Assembly (NCBI GenBank): GCA_034336665.1 | Contig: CM067568.1 | Span: 40,156,770-40,220,769, forward strand | DNA from: Luscinia megarhynchos | Lineage: Eukaryota > Chordata > Aves > Passeriformes > Turdidae | Direction of reading: 5' to 3' | Length of the DNA: 64,000 nt | In this document: positions 54,206-64,000 of the stretch, one piece after another | Layout of the letters: each line of letters opens with the position of its first letter | Position numbering within the stretch: position 1 is the stretch's first letter | Notes under the pieces: model-generated | Told to the model about the DNA's origin: nothing | What the model saw: the letters and a program-made list of their open reading frames with translations, nothing else | Database searches by the model: none | Made by a program: the position numbers and the translations under genes

Positions 54206-54436
54206 TTTGATATTAGGAAATGTTTTTTTCAGTGTGGTGTTTGGGCACTAGAACAGACTCTCCAGGGAAGTGCTCACAACACCAAGCCTGACAGACCTCA
54301 GGGAACATTTGGATAAAGCTCTCAGGCACATGGAGTGGTTCTTGGGGATGGTGCTGTGCAGGGCCAGGAGTTGGACTCGATGATCCCTGTGGGTCCCTTC
54401 TAACCCAGAATATATTGTGCTTTGTGATTCTATGAC
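54206..54436 (+). mobile_element. Short CR1 LINE 3' end
   Basis: About 230 bases of a CR1 3' untranslated region in sense orientation. It starts near TTTGATATTAGGAAATG and includes AGACTCTCCAGGGAAGTG, CTCAGGCACATGGAGTGGTT and GAGTTGGACTCGATGATCCC. It ends with the CR1-type TGTGATTCTATGAC tail. It belongs to a different CR1 subfamily from the copy at 5492. It is strongly 5'-truncated and has no coding content. Confidence 0.88.
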
Positions 54437-57082
54437 TTGCATGGTGGTTTCACTTGTAGGCTACAGTGCTATTTATTGTAGGGTATTTGTGAGGACTGAC
54501 CAGTTATGTGAAATTTTTTTGTCTTTGCAAAGAAAGCAGTGCTTTCTCTTGTTGTTTTAAACTAAAAAAAACAAGTAGTTTTACCATTTGGAAATCAGCA
54601 TTTGCCAGCAGATACCACATGGGGGGGTGTCTGCAATACAAGAAACTCCTTCTGCATTTAGTATGGGAAGTAAAACTAATGATGTGGGCTGCCATGTAGG
54701 TAAGTACTGTGAAAGTGTCACAGAGATGCTAACAGTGACTTTAGTGGTGCAACTAGTGTATACAGAAAGTCTGTTGGTGGAAACTTTGCAAAAAAAGATG
54801 CAGCAAAAAGAGCTAAGAGTTAAATCAGTCAGGATGGGAGATGCCTGCTCTTTGGGACATTGGCACAAAAAAAAGACAGGTAAAAAGAAGTCCCCTTGCT
54901 GTTACTTGCCATTGAGAAACTAAATTTTAGAGATGCTTATGTTAGCTCTTAGCACTTCGTTTCCCTTTTTAACAGCTTCATGATCTGTTTAATTCTTGCA
55001 CAGTTAAATAAGTATTATTTCAAGCAGTGTATCAGTTCCAGCCCACTGCCTCTTCTCTTGCTTGCTTAATGTGTTTATCCCTTGCTAAGCCCTGGCTAGC
55101 TCTTTGCTTTGCCCTTTCTATCTGCTGATAGTTTTTACTTCCCACCCATCCCACAGATTTCCTGCTGGAGCAGAGACAGCCTGGTGAGGCTGCCTGCTGT
55201 TCCAGGCTCCCATTGGTGGCCTGCACTGCAGCAGTGCCTGCTCCATTGTCAGGTGTGCAGGGGGGCTGAGAGGACAACAGGGGTCGAGAACTATTTACCT
55301 GCTTAGCATTGAATTTCAAGTGGATGCTGGATTATCAGAAACATTTGCAGTACTTTATGGTGGTCACTTCTAGCTCTTCTGAGATACGTGATCATCTCTG
55401 TCACTGTTTTTTTCCCAAGCAGCACATCAACACAAGACTGCTCCTTGCAGTGGACTTGTAAATTCTTTCTCATCATGTTCACATTCTGGAGTGATGTTTA
55501 AGGCTCTGCTCTTTCCTTCTGCCTCTGCTATCACCTTCTTTTGCTTTTCATCCTCAGTGCATGCATTGCTACCTGACACTCATTTTCTTTTCCTACCTAA
55601 AAGTAATAACTTTCAGTGCTTGGTGTCATTCTAGACCTGCAAATGAAGACACTGCTTCTTAGATGCAATTATGGGCTAAAAGAGGAAAGGCAAAAAATTA
55701 TCCATATCAGATCTGCCATATAAGTTTAGTAAAAACTATGGAATTTAAATGAATTGATGCAACAGTCCCTCCCCTCTTTGTGCATTGTTTTATTTGGGTT
55801 GTTACCTCCTTAGGAAAGGACAGCTGGATATATGTATGATGTTCCACAGAGACTTTTCCTCTAATGGTTTTGGAGCCATTACAAAGTGATAAGCAAAAAG
55901 CAGCATGCACAGGATTCACTCACCACTGAATTGTGTCTCTGGAGAACAAGTGGCACCAGTTTCACAGGAACACAGTGGGTCTGGACAGGAAGGTGGAATA
56001 CTGGTGGAAACTGGAGGGCATGCTGGGGCAAGGAGAATATAGCCTTAGACCTCAGTGTGAAGCCAATGCACTCAGTATGTCATGCTCCTAGGTTTGTGGC
56101 AGAAGTAGTCTGGGATCTGTAGTCTAAATCATTAATGCATTTCTTTGAAGCCTTACTGGAGAGATGATAACTCCACCAGCCCAGCTCCTGGACATGGGCA
56201 CAAGCTTCCAGGGGAGAATGCTGTCTATGGACCTGGCCTCCCTGTTTCCTCAAGCAAATTGTTTTTGTTTTTTTGTTTCCTGAGGGCTGCCTTGTAAGGA
56301 AAGTGTTGACCTAATCCTGTGATACTTCAGGGGATTCTCCCTTTTGGTATTATGATAAATTTAGCTATTCAGAGCAAGATTAAACTTGAGATGCTAAAAA
56401 AGTTATGAGAAGCATTTTTTGAAAGTACTTTCTTTGGGATTGGTGGGCTCTGCCCAAAACAGACAGTACATTTAAATATATGCCTTCTCTGTTATCAATA
56501 CCATGAATTACATAGTTTTGCTCCTCCCTTTTTAAAGGACTTATTTATTTTGAGATTTATGTGGTTGATTCTGAAAAGTGGTCTTATGCCACAGAGAGAA
56601 AAAGTAGCAAATGTAATTTGTTTCTGAATTTAGCATCTTGTGAAAGACAACGTGTGGGATGTGCAGAGCTCTGGCACACTCCTTCCCCACCTCTACTACG
56701 GTCTGCAATGAAGGATATTTTTTGGGAAATAATGGGCTGAAAGAGTGAAAAGGAATGGGTTCTCTTCTAGACTTTGAGACTGTGTTGTACGTCTTATACC
56801 ATAAATTCACATGGCCCTTATAAAAGGGGAGCAGGTTCTTTTCTATTTTTCTGGAAACTTGCTTGAATTTATGTGCTCTAGAAGCCTTCTGCAGGCAGGT
56901 TGGTTTTTGTTTCTCTCTTTTGCATTTGTGTGCGTGAAAAACAGAGAATATTTTAACTAATATTCTTGCAGGAGCTGATGTGGCTTGGTTCTATCTGATT
57001 CCAGGAACTCTCTCTCCGGACAGATATGATGGTGGATTCACTTTTACATGCACAGTGGAGAGGGAGCCAGTGCCTCCTCCCT
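54437..57082. other. Gene-free intron-like DNA
   Basis: No supported exon or known repeat. A 111-codon + strand frame (54588-54923) contains a perfect GTAAGT at 54700-54705 but lacks a convincing acceptor and matches no family I know. Confidence 0.5.
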
Positions 57083-57088
57083 TGCATG
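57083..57088 (+). promoter_or_regulatory. TGCATG (Rbfox-type) motif upstream of the microexon
   Basis: An exact TGCATG lies 189 bases upstream of the candidate microexon. Rbfox proteins bind this hexamer in neuronal RNA; upstream placement is usually linked to exon skipping. A six-base motif can occur by chance. Confidence 0.35.
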
Positions 57089-57145
57089 GCGGCGTGCTTG
57101 GATGCAGATGGGTGGCCTTCAAACAAACCTAATTACTTCTGGTTT

Positions 57146-57151
57146 TGCATG
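57146..57151 (+). promoter_or_regulatory. Second TGCATG (Rbfox-type) motif
   Basis: A second exact TGCATG lies 126 bases upstream of the candidate microexon and 63 bases after the first. Two copies within 70 bases, both on the transcribed strand, strengthen the case slightly. Confidence 0.35.
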
Positions 57152-57201
57152 AAATTGATTTCCATGCAAGGATGCTGCGTTGCTGTGTGCATCTCTAATG
57201 G

Positions 57202-57271
57202 CTTTTTTTTTCTCTTCTCTTTCTTTCCCTTTCTTTTCTCCCTCCTGCTTGCCATGAACACACCTCGCCAG
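57202..57271 (+). promoter_or_regulatory. Long polypyrimidine tract and 3' splice site of the NRXN3 microexon
   Basis: Bases 57202-57246 are 45 uninterrupted pyrimidines rich in UCUU and CUCU units, the kind bound by PTB proteins. A further 20 bases follow without any AG before the CAG at 57269-57271. CTAAT at 57195-57199 is a possible branch site (A at 57198), about 73 bases from the acceptor. A long tract with a distant branch point is typical of regulated neuronal microexons. No functional evidence is available. Confidence 0.7.
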
Positions 57272-57289
57272 ATGTCAATCATATTCCAG
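57272..57289 (+). CDS. NRXN3: Candidate NRXN3 microexon (splice site 1), 18 nt
   Basis: The 18 bases ATGTCAATCATATTCCAG lie between a CAG acceptor and a consensus GTAAGT donor. The upstream exon ends with one base (G) of a codon. Joined, the codons read Asp-Val-Asn-His-Ile-Pro and leave one base again, so the exon is symmetric (phase 1-1) and can be included or skipped without a frame change. In alpha-neurexins, splice site 1 lies exactly here, directly after the first EGF repeat. From memory, human NRXN3 continues with Asp-Val-Ser-Gln-Asp-Pro-Gly after Cys-Ser-Glu, which agrees at positions 1, 2 and 6. Size, phase, position and flanking splice signals all fit. It lies 31.4 kb after the first coding exon. 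The next splice-site-1 exons were not found in the remaining 6.7 kb. Confidence 0.75.
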
Positions 57290-57295
57290 GTAAGT
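57290..57295 (+). promoter_or_regulatory. 5' splice site (donor) of the NRXN3 microexon
   Basis: CAG|GTAAGT is the full consensus donor, which would help such a short exon be recognised. Confidence 0.75.
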
Positions 57296-60200
57296 GTTAC
57301 TTTTGCTGAGCTGGAAGGCTGTTCTTCAAGGAGTGGTGGTAAGTTACCAAGGCAGGTCTCATCTTGCTTCCTACTGAACATCACGAGGTCTGGATTGCAC
57401 AGTCTTTGCTGAAAGGAGGTCTTCATAGTAGCAAAGGTCACAAACTTCCCTCTTCAGAGACTACATTGTATTGGTCAGTTAAAGGGATGTTTTCTGAAAG
57501 AAAGTTACATTAAAAATGGTTGTTAATTATTGTTAATTGAACCTGGCATCAAAAATTGCATTATATACAATTTATTTCTGATACATCTGTGTGTAGTCTG
57601 GCATAAAAAATCTAGTTTAGTAATTTTTTTTCCTACTACAGTCTATTCCATTTGCTACTCCCACTGATAACAAGTTGAATTTCAGTTCTACTAACAAAGT
57701 TTTTTTTTGTTGTTGTTGTTTTCTTTTACATTTTTATAAACCAATGAGTATCTTTCTGGCTGAATGTATGGTCTTATTTAGGTATCAAAATTTTATTCCC
57801 ACCAGGACACAAATGATTCATTTAAAAAGGAAAAATGAATGTGTGTTTCATGTGCTTGTTTATATGTGGAGTTCTTCCACAACAGTGTATGTTACCACAG
57901 AGAACTCCAAACCTCCCTCCTCAAATTGCTGTCTCATTGTTGACAGGATCAGGGTCCCCCAACTTCAGCTACAAGTGTTAGATGCAGTAGGCCACTTTAC
58001 TCTAGTCCACATTCTGTTGCCAGTGCAACTTTAGAAATGAAATTTTACTTCACACTTGAGCAGTTCCACCTGCTTTATCATTATGTGAAATGGAAATGAG
58101 AGCCCAAGAAAGCACCCTACATTGGCCTGGCTGGAATGGGATAATGGACATGTCAAAGCTCTTTTCCTTCTCAGCTTCCTGGATATCTTTTGCTAAGCCT
58201 AACCTGGAGTGAGTTATCTGACTCTGTAATGCGTTCTCTGTTCAATTTGCTTCTTCAAAGTATTGCAGGGAGGGGCCATCACTTGGGTATTTCCTAGGGC
58301 CCCTTACTTGGATATTTTCCTGGCATATTTAGTCTTTCAGCTTCTCTCATCAGCCACACTTTTTGTTCTGCTGAGAACTTTTGCATTCTGTGTGCATCTC
58401 AACCGACAGCTGTGGGAGTGGAAGTGGCCCAACAGCAAATGTAGCCTGGCACACTTTGGAAAGAAAGGCTCTGTTAACTTTGACATACAATCTTTTCAGG
58501 TATCTGCAAGGCCAAAACTGTACCATCTCTGCCCCAGCCTGAGGTGTCCAGGAACTCTTGTTTGCTCTCATCTTGGCAGGATCTGACAGGACATGTGCCA
58601 AAGGCTTCGAGTCACAAGACCCTCCACAATGTCTTGAAGATGTTGGTGTGTGTGGCAGAGGAGGATGAGTGAATTGGGAAAGCATGGCCTTGCTGTGCTC
58701 TGCCAGTAGGGCACATGACATTATGCCAGTAATGAGCAATGCCTCAAGTAACATCAGGGACATCTCCTGGTGTGCAGGAGCTGATGGCATCGCTGGTAGG
58801 AGCCCAAGCAGAGGTGGCACATCCAGTACAGGACTCTACTGCTGTTAGTGTGGGCACCATGGAGTGGTCCATCCTTCTACTCTGACTGCTCTTCTGCCCT
58901 ACTGCCCTGCTGTTCTCATGATTTATATGCTTGAATGTGCATTTTTTATTCTCCCTATTGGTCATACACGTGTTCTTGTTTTCAGGACTGCTATGTGCTT
59001 TCTCATGTGGATTTTTAGTCACATGTGAATGCTTTTCCATGTGTTCTCTCAATCATTCATGTTTTCAGTCTGACAATTACCCACACCTTGCTACAAGGCG
59101 TTGTCACTTGTTTGCTCCTAGACAGTCTCATCCCTCTGCTCATCTCACCCTTGGGGTGCACTGGCACTGCTGTGGGATTGGGAAGTGGCATGGACCTCCA
59201 GGGGATTTGGTTCTACACTTCCCTGCCAAGCTGTGCAGACACTTTATACCTGTTTGGCCATCCAGCTATCTGTATTGCAAGGACAGAGCCTCAGGCTCCT
59301 ATCAAAATGGTTACTTTAACCATCTACTGTTTGAAAGACAAATTAGGGATTTTATGTGCTCATGGTAACTACCCACAGGCAGCAGAAGGGCTGTAAAGAG
59401 CCCATTGATTAAATAAGTATTCATTATTGTTGAATAGACTGGTTCAAACTAATTCCCCACTAAGAGGAGGTAACTGTGAATAGGCTGGAGTTGGCAGCAG
59501 TGGGCACCACAGGGTTCTGCTGGGTGCAGTTACTCCGAGGTACAAAGAGGTTGTTTATTAAAGTAAACAGAAATGTGTAGCATAAGCCTGTCCTGGCTGT
59601 GAGGTCTCTGCTTGTGAAGAAGGGCACTCCAGCAACCGGGGCTCAATGCTTGATCCCATCTGGCTTATTTCCCATATCAAAGAAGTTTGTCAGATTTTAG
59701 CCCACCTTTCCTGCAAATGTAATGCCTCAGTTAAAAAATAACAACACCCCATTTTGAACAGTGCCCTGGAGTTGGGATTGTTGCTGTCTCCACTGACTCG
59801 CTGTGTCATGTAGAGGAGAAATGGATTCTTTCAATACTTCAGTTTTCCCTTTGGGACTATAGCTACAGCCTCACCTCACCTTCACAACCTGGTTTGAGTG
59901 CTGGGGCTGAACATTGTAGAGTTTAAGAGCCTTAGTACAGAGGTTAAGTGCCTAGCTGGGAAGTGGCATGTAGCACAGAGCAGAATGGATGCCTCTGTCA
60001 CTTCTGCATATTATCTGCTTCTTTCTTTGCATCTTCTATTCCTTACCAGCTGTATAGATTCTGAAAGATAAATAGTTGGAAAAAGACCAATAGATCAAAG
60101 AGAAAGTTATATGCTCCTGTCTCACTTATTTTTTTAAGTGGAAGAATATATGCAGGAGAAAGAACTAAATATGGTTCCTTGATATTATGGAGGCTGTTAC

Positions 60201-63200
60201 TGATACCTGGGGAGGGGTGTGTTAAAGTTTAAATAGTGCTCTTCCTATTCATCCCATGCTTATTCATATTGTGGGAGAGATTTTAAGATGTTTATGGGGA
60301 GGAGGCTAAGAGATAAAGTTCTGGGCATTTGGCTGTCATCATTTTGCTGCTGGCTAGTGTTTGCACATAACTGAATGGGCAAAACCCAGTAGACATTACC
60401 TAGGTAGTTCCTGGAGGAAAAATTAGTCCTTGTTTACCTGAAAAAATCCTTCACAAAGATGCAGAGTTCATTGAAAGCATAAGCATATTAGCACATTTTT
60501 GATCCAGGTCTTTAATCTTTCAAATGCCATCTTTAAATGCTTCTTTCCCTTCTTCATCTCTGGTGTGCTGTTACAGCCGGTCTCCCTGACTCCATGTCAT
60601 AGAGTCTCTTAAGCAGCACCTATATGCTGACTTCTGCTTCCTTGATGAAAAACTCTGCTTTGGGGCCATGAAAATGATGGGCTTCAGCCCATCTGAAGTC
60701 TCCTGGTTGCAAAAGGTGCAAGGTCAGAGTAGGAATCCATCTGTGTCATATTGTCAGTGCCCCTCATTAGGAGTTTGGAGCCAGTATGTGTGGGCTTAGG
60801 TTCTTCATACGTGCCACCATTGTTTTGATTCTTGCATGCCCTTTGCACAGATACTGTCCCCTAATGCAATTTTCTTACACTGGAATATTAATGTTTTTTA
60901 GTTGCATGCAAATCTATTTATAAAAATATGGCAGTAGTAATCGTTAGGATGAGAGCAAGAATTCCTCTATCCCAGAGTGTCTTTTTATGAAAGTAAATGC
61001 TTTGGAGGAAGTTTAAGAAACTATGACAGCATAGCTCTTGTCCCAATACCTTGGTGGTTTCTGGTAATTGCTGTTTTAAGGACCTTCTGACCTGATGTTG
61101 CATCCTGATTGTGTTCTAAAGCCACTGATAATTGTATTTTTTTCTGGATATATCCAGTCTTTGTTTTCCTTAATCCACTTGTATTTTTTAACTCCACTGT
61201 ACCCTGTGATAACAAGTCCCATTATTTAATGATTGAAATGTGAAAAGTACTTTATTTCAGTTGTTTCTATATTTCTTACTCTAGAATTTCATTCAGTGAC
61301 TCCTATTTTTTATGTTTCCCACGAATAAAGAAAAAGATATTTCCTGTTCACATACTCCATCTCAACTGGAGTTTAATCTCAATCATGTATATTTGTCAGA
61401 GATATCTTTTCTAAGTTGAAGAATTGTGTTCCATGTCTAACAGTTCTTTTCCCAACTTTTGCATCTACTTGATCTGATTTGCAGTGATACACATTTTGTG
61501 GATCAGTCATATGATGCAGTTTACTGTCAGGTCTTGCACATGCACTCTCATATTCTCTTGAGCATGTGGCTGTCTTTGTGAACACTTGCATGTTTGTTTT
61601 CGTGTTTTCAAACACCACCATGTTTGTAGCCCTAGGAGAATGCCACATGGAAGGTCAGAATACTGTTGGAGTGAAAGAAGATAGTATGGGTTTTTTTTCA
61701 CTATTGCTTCCACAGACTTTGGGATAAACAACTTTCTCTTTGGTTTCTCTCTCATGTTCTTATTGCTTTGATCACTCGAAGTAGAAGCCATTCACCCTGA
61801 CTCACTGCCCCGATAATGACAAAACCTATCGTGGAATTGCATAGCAGAGGAAGGGAAGGGGATGGGAAAGGGGAGCTAGCACAGCTGTTGTGTGTAATTG
61901 GATTGGAAGTGGGCCTGCGGCTACAATAACAAAACTGCACTCCCGGCTGGGCTCACTGCTGGGGCCTGAGAGCAGCCCCTTGGCTTCGTCCATGTCGTGG
62001 TGCAGTCAAACACAACTGACCTCCCCAGCCTGTGCTGCTGCTTTGCTGGGTTAGAAGGAAAATGCCCCATGTACACCAGCAGCCAAGAAATCAGGTTACC
62101 CTCTTGGCAAAGCTGACCTGTTTAGCAGATAAAAGGTCTGATACTTGGCTGCAGAATGATTTTGCTTCTTTATCTGTTCTTCACATCTCTCAAGACAAGG
62201 GTTTTGCTACTTCTTCTGAGTCCCTTCATTTGGCCCTGCTGAAATGTCCTCTTTTTTTGGTACCTGGGGATTCTTAGGGAATTTTCCTTGGACTTTTGGT
62301 TTTAGAGAACCTCAAGATACCTATTTTATGAAGACCACATGGAAGACAAAGAGCCTGTCAACTCTCTTCCCTAATAGAAAAGGGAGCTGCTGATAGAGCT
62401 GGGAGTATGAGGCTCAGAGCAGAAAAAAAGCCTATTTCTTAAGGAACTACTGGTTTTAGGATATTCAGAAAGGAGGTGAAAACAACAGACTCCAGTAGTC
62501 ATCTGAGGTGCTCTTCTCTATAGTGGATGTCATTTGATTTCTGGAAGAGTCCCTGGTTTGCATGATTTATTTCTTCATCTTTGCCGTGAAGTATTTTGTG
62601 CAAATCCTGCACTAGAGGGTCTGATGTCCTAACTCAGACATATATTGCAGCTGGCCCTGTCTGAATGGGTCATGCAGCCTTATACCCTGAAAAACGATCC
62701 TCTCATTGGCAAACATGCCCCAGGGGAGATCTGGGTTGCTGCTGCTGCCTGCAGTCTCTTTTCCCACTCATTAAGAGCTTTTGGGCTAATAATTTGGCAG
62801 CATCGTTAAAAGGGAAGTGCTGAGGCTGCCTGCCTTAGCAGAGCAATTCAGCAGTGCATGCACACCCACGCACACGTGCACACCCCCAGATCATGGGCCC
62901 AGTAGCACAGGAGAAGCTATAATTAACTAGATGAACGAGTCCATCTTCCTTTGTTGCTGCAATCACTTGTCACTCTCAGCTGTGTTTTGTCCTATCCCCA
63001 CTTTCTTATGTTCTGTGGCTTTATTTTCCATTTTAAGTGCTAAGTGTGGGAGGGAGCAGGATTCAAATTGTTTCCAAGGTTTCCCATGTTTTCTCCTCCA
63101 CTCTGAAAATTGCCCCTAGCAAACCCTTAAAGATGAGGACTGCTGGTTAACTATGTTGCTCTTTCATATCATTGTACTCTGAAGCTACTTCTAAAAATGT

Positions 63201-64000
63201 CCTTCTGGCATCATAAGAATCCAGTGTTAGCCCTTGGTACTTTGTGCAATTAGAGCCCCTTAATTTTACTATTTTGATATAGAAAGCAGATGGCTTACAA
63301 ATTTTTTTAAAAAGTAGTTTGAAATGTTTTTTTGAGATCAAGGGAGTTTCATTTTAAACTTAAAGAAAATAATGCCAATTGAGTAGTAGGTTAAAGAATC
63401 ATTTAAGAAAACCTCCCAGACCTAAATAGGAAAATTCAGTTGAGGCAGGCATAAATCATGGCCAGAGAGCAGACTTTGGGTCTGTCTGCCCTCAGCAATG
63501 GACATATTATTTTAATAACAAACTGATGTTCTGAAGAAACAGGCTGCTTTCTCTTCACATTACTGCTGAGTGTTCAAAGAAGCTGGGTCTCCAGAGGCTG
63601 AGTACAAGCAGATGTTTATCTAAAAAACCTGTCGAGAGTTTTCTTCTGAAGCTGTGTGCTTGTCCTTACTGTCACTCATGTTTGAAGTTCAGGAATAGAA
63701 ATTCACCAGATTCTTCACTTTGACGTAACATTTCTTAACAGGCAGATAAGCCATTTATTCTGAGGTTTTCCTTAACCTTTTCCAGACTACTTACTACACA
63801 CCATTTTTTTTTGGCCAGTAAATTATCACAAGTATGACTAGATTGGTTTAGAAAAAACATGAAACCTCTTGGCTACTAGAGCTCATGCAGCTTTTTTTCA
63901 ACCTTTTCCAAGTTCTACACTGCCTGTGTTTCTTTATAGCTGAGGCTATAATCAAAGTTTCTTGTTGAAAAAAAATCCAAAGATTAACAGGAAAACATGT
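57296..64000. other. NRXN3 intron after the microexon
   Basis: No further exon is supported. I looked by eye for the next neurexin-3 splice-site-1 segment and did not see it. Overlapping frames around 58263-59396 on both strands, the longest 156 codons on the - strand, have no recognisable domain. A (TTG)n/T-rich stretch lies at 57700-57724 and a CA-rich stretch near 62855-62887. Confidence 0.55.
59935..59992 (-). repeat. Possible MIR-like SINE relic
   Basis: AGGTTAAGTGCCTAGCTGGG followed by AAGTGGCATGTAGCACAGAG resembles the complement of the MIR core (GCCACTTACTAGCTGTGTGA and onwards). Short and seen by eye only. Confidence 0.4.

Noticed and set aside
54588..54923. 111-codon + strand frame with a GTAAGT at 54700
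   Set aside because: No convincing acceptor or neurexin similarity; a single six-base donor match is expected by chance.
58350..58820. 156-codon - strand open frame overlapped by + strand frames
   Set aside because: No motif recognised, and frames are open on both strands; treated as chance composition.

Overview
The window looks like bird nuclear DNA, probably from a passerine or close relative. It is AT-leaning, intron-like and gene-poor. Three CR1 LINE copies carry avian-type 3' ends, two much older CR1-like copies are present, and there is one degraded avian endogenous retrovirus. I saw no bacterial-style gene organisation, tRNA, rRNA or CRISPR array. Species and repeat-family assignments rest on remembered consensus sequences, not on a database search.

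The only gene I can support is neurexin-3 (NRXN3, alpha form) on the + strand. Its first coding exon (ATG at 25176, donor at 25885) encodes 236 residues: signal peptide, first laminin-G/LNS domain and first EGF-like repeat. It is a sharp CpG-rich island in CpG-poor DNA. About 31.4 kb downstream lies an 18-nt candidate microexon (57272-57289). It has an AG acceptor behind a 45-nt uninterrupted pyrimidine run and a consensus GTAAGT donor. Its phase (1-1) fits the upstream exon, and it would add Asp-Val-Asn-His-Ile-Pro just after the EGF repeat, where neurexin splice site 1 lies. Everything else is probably NRXN3 intron (upstream of 25154, between the two exons, and after 57290); the remaining NRXN3 exons are not in this window.

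Layout: 1-2.5 kb featureless intron-like DNA; 2.5-4.0 kb a degraded ERV (LTR, primer-binding-site-like motif, leader, large deletion, RNase H/integrase remnant); 4.1-5.0 kb an ancient CR1-like LINE on the - strand; 5.5-7.0 kb a 5'-truncated CR1 on the + strand; 7-25 kb unannotatable DNA with small repeats; 25.15-25.88 kb NRXN3 exon; 26-38.5 kb intron with AT microsatellite and possible MIR-like relics; 38.55-39.6 kb CR1 on the - strand; 50.2 kb an old CR1 relic; 54.2 kb a short CR1 3' end; 57.2-57.3 kb the candidate microexon with splice-regulatory-looking sequence; then intron-like DNA to the end.

No novel multi-gene system is visible. The observation most worth checking is the microexon and its flanks.
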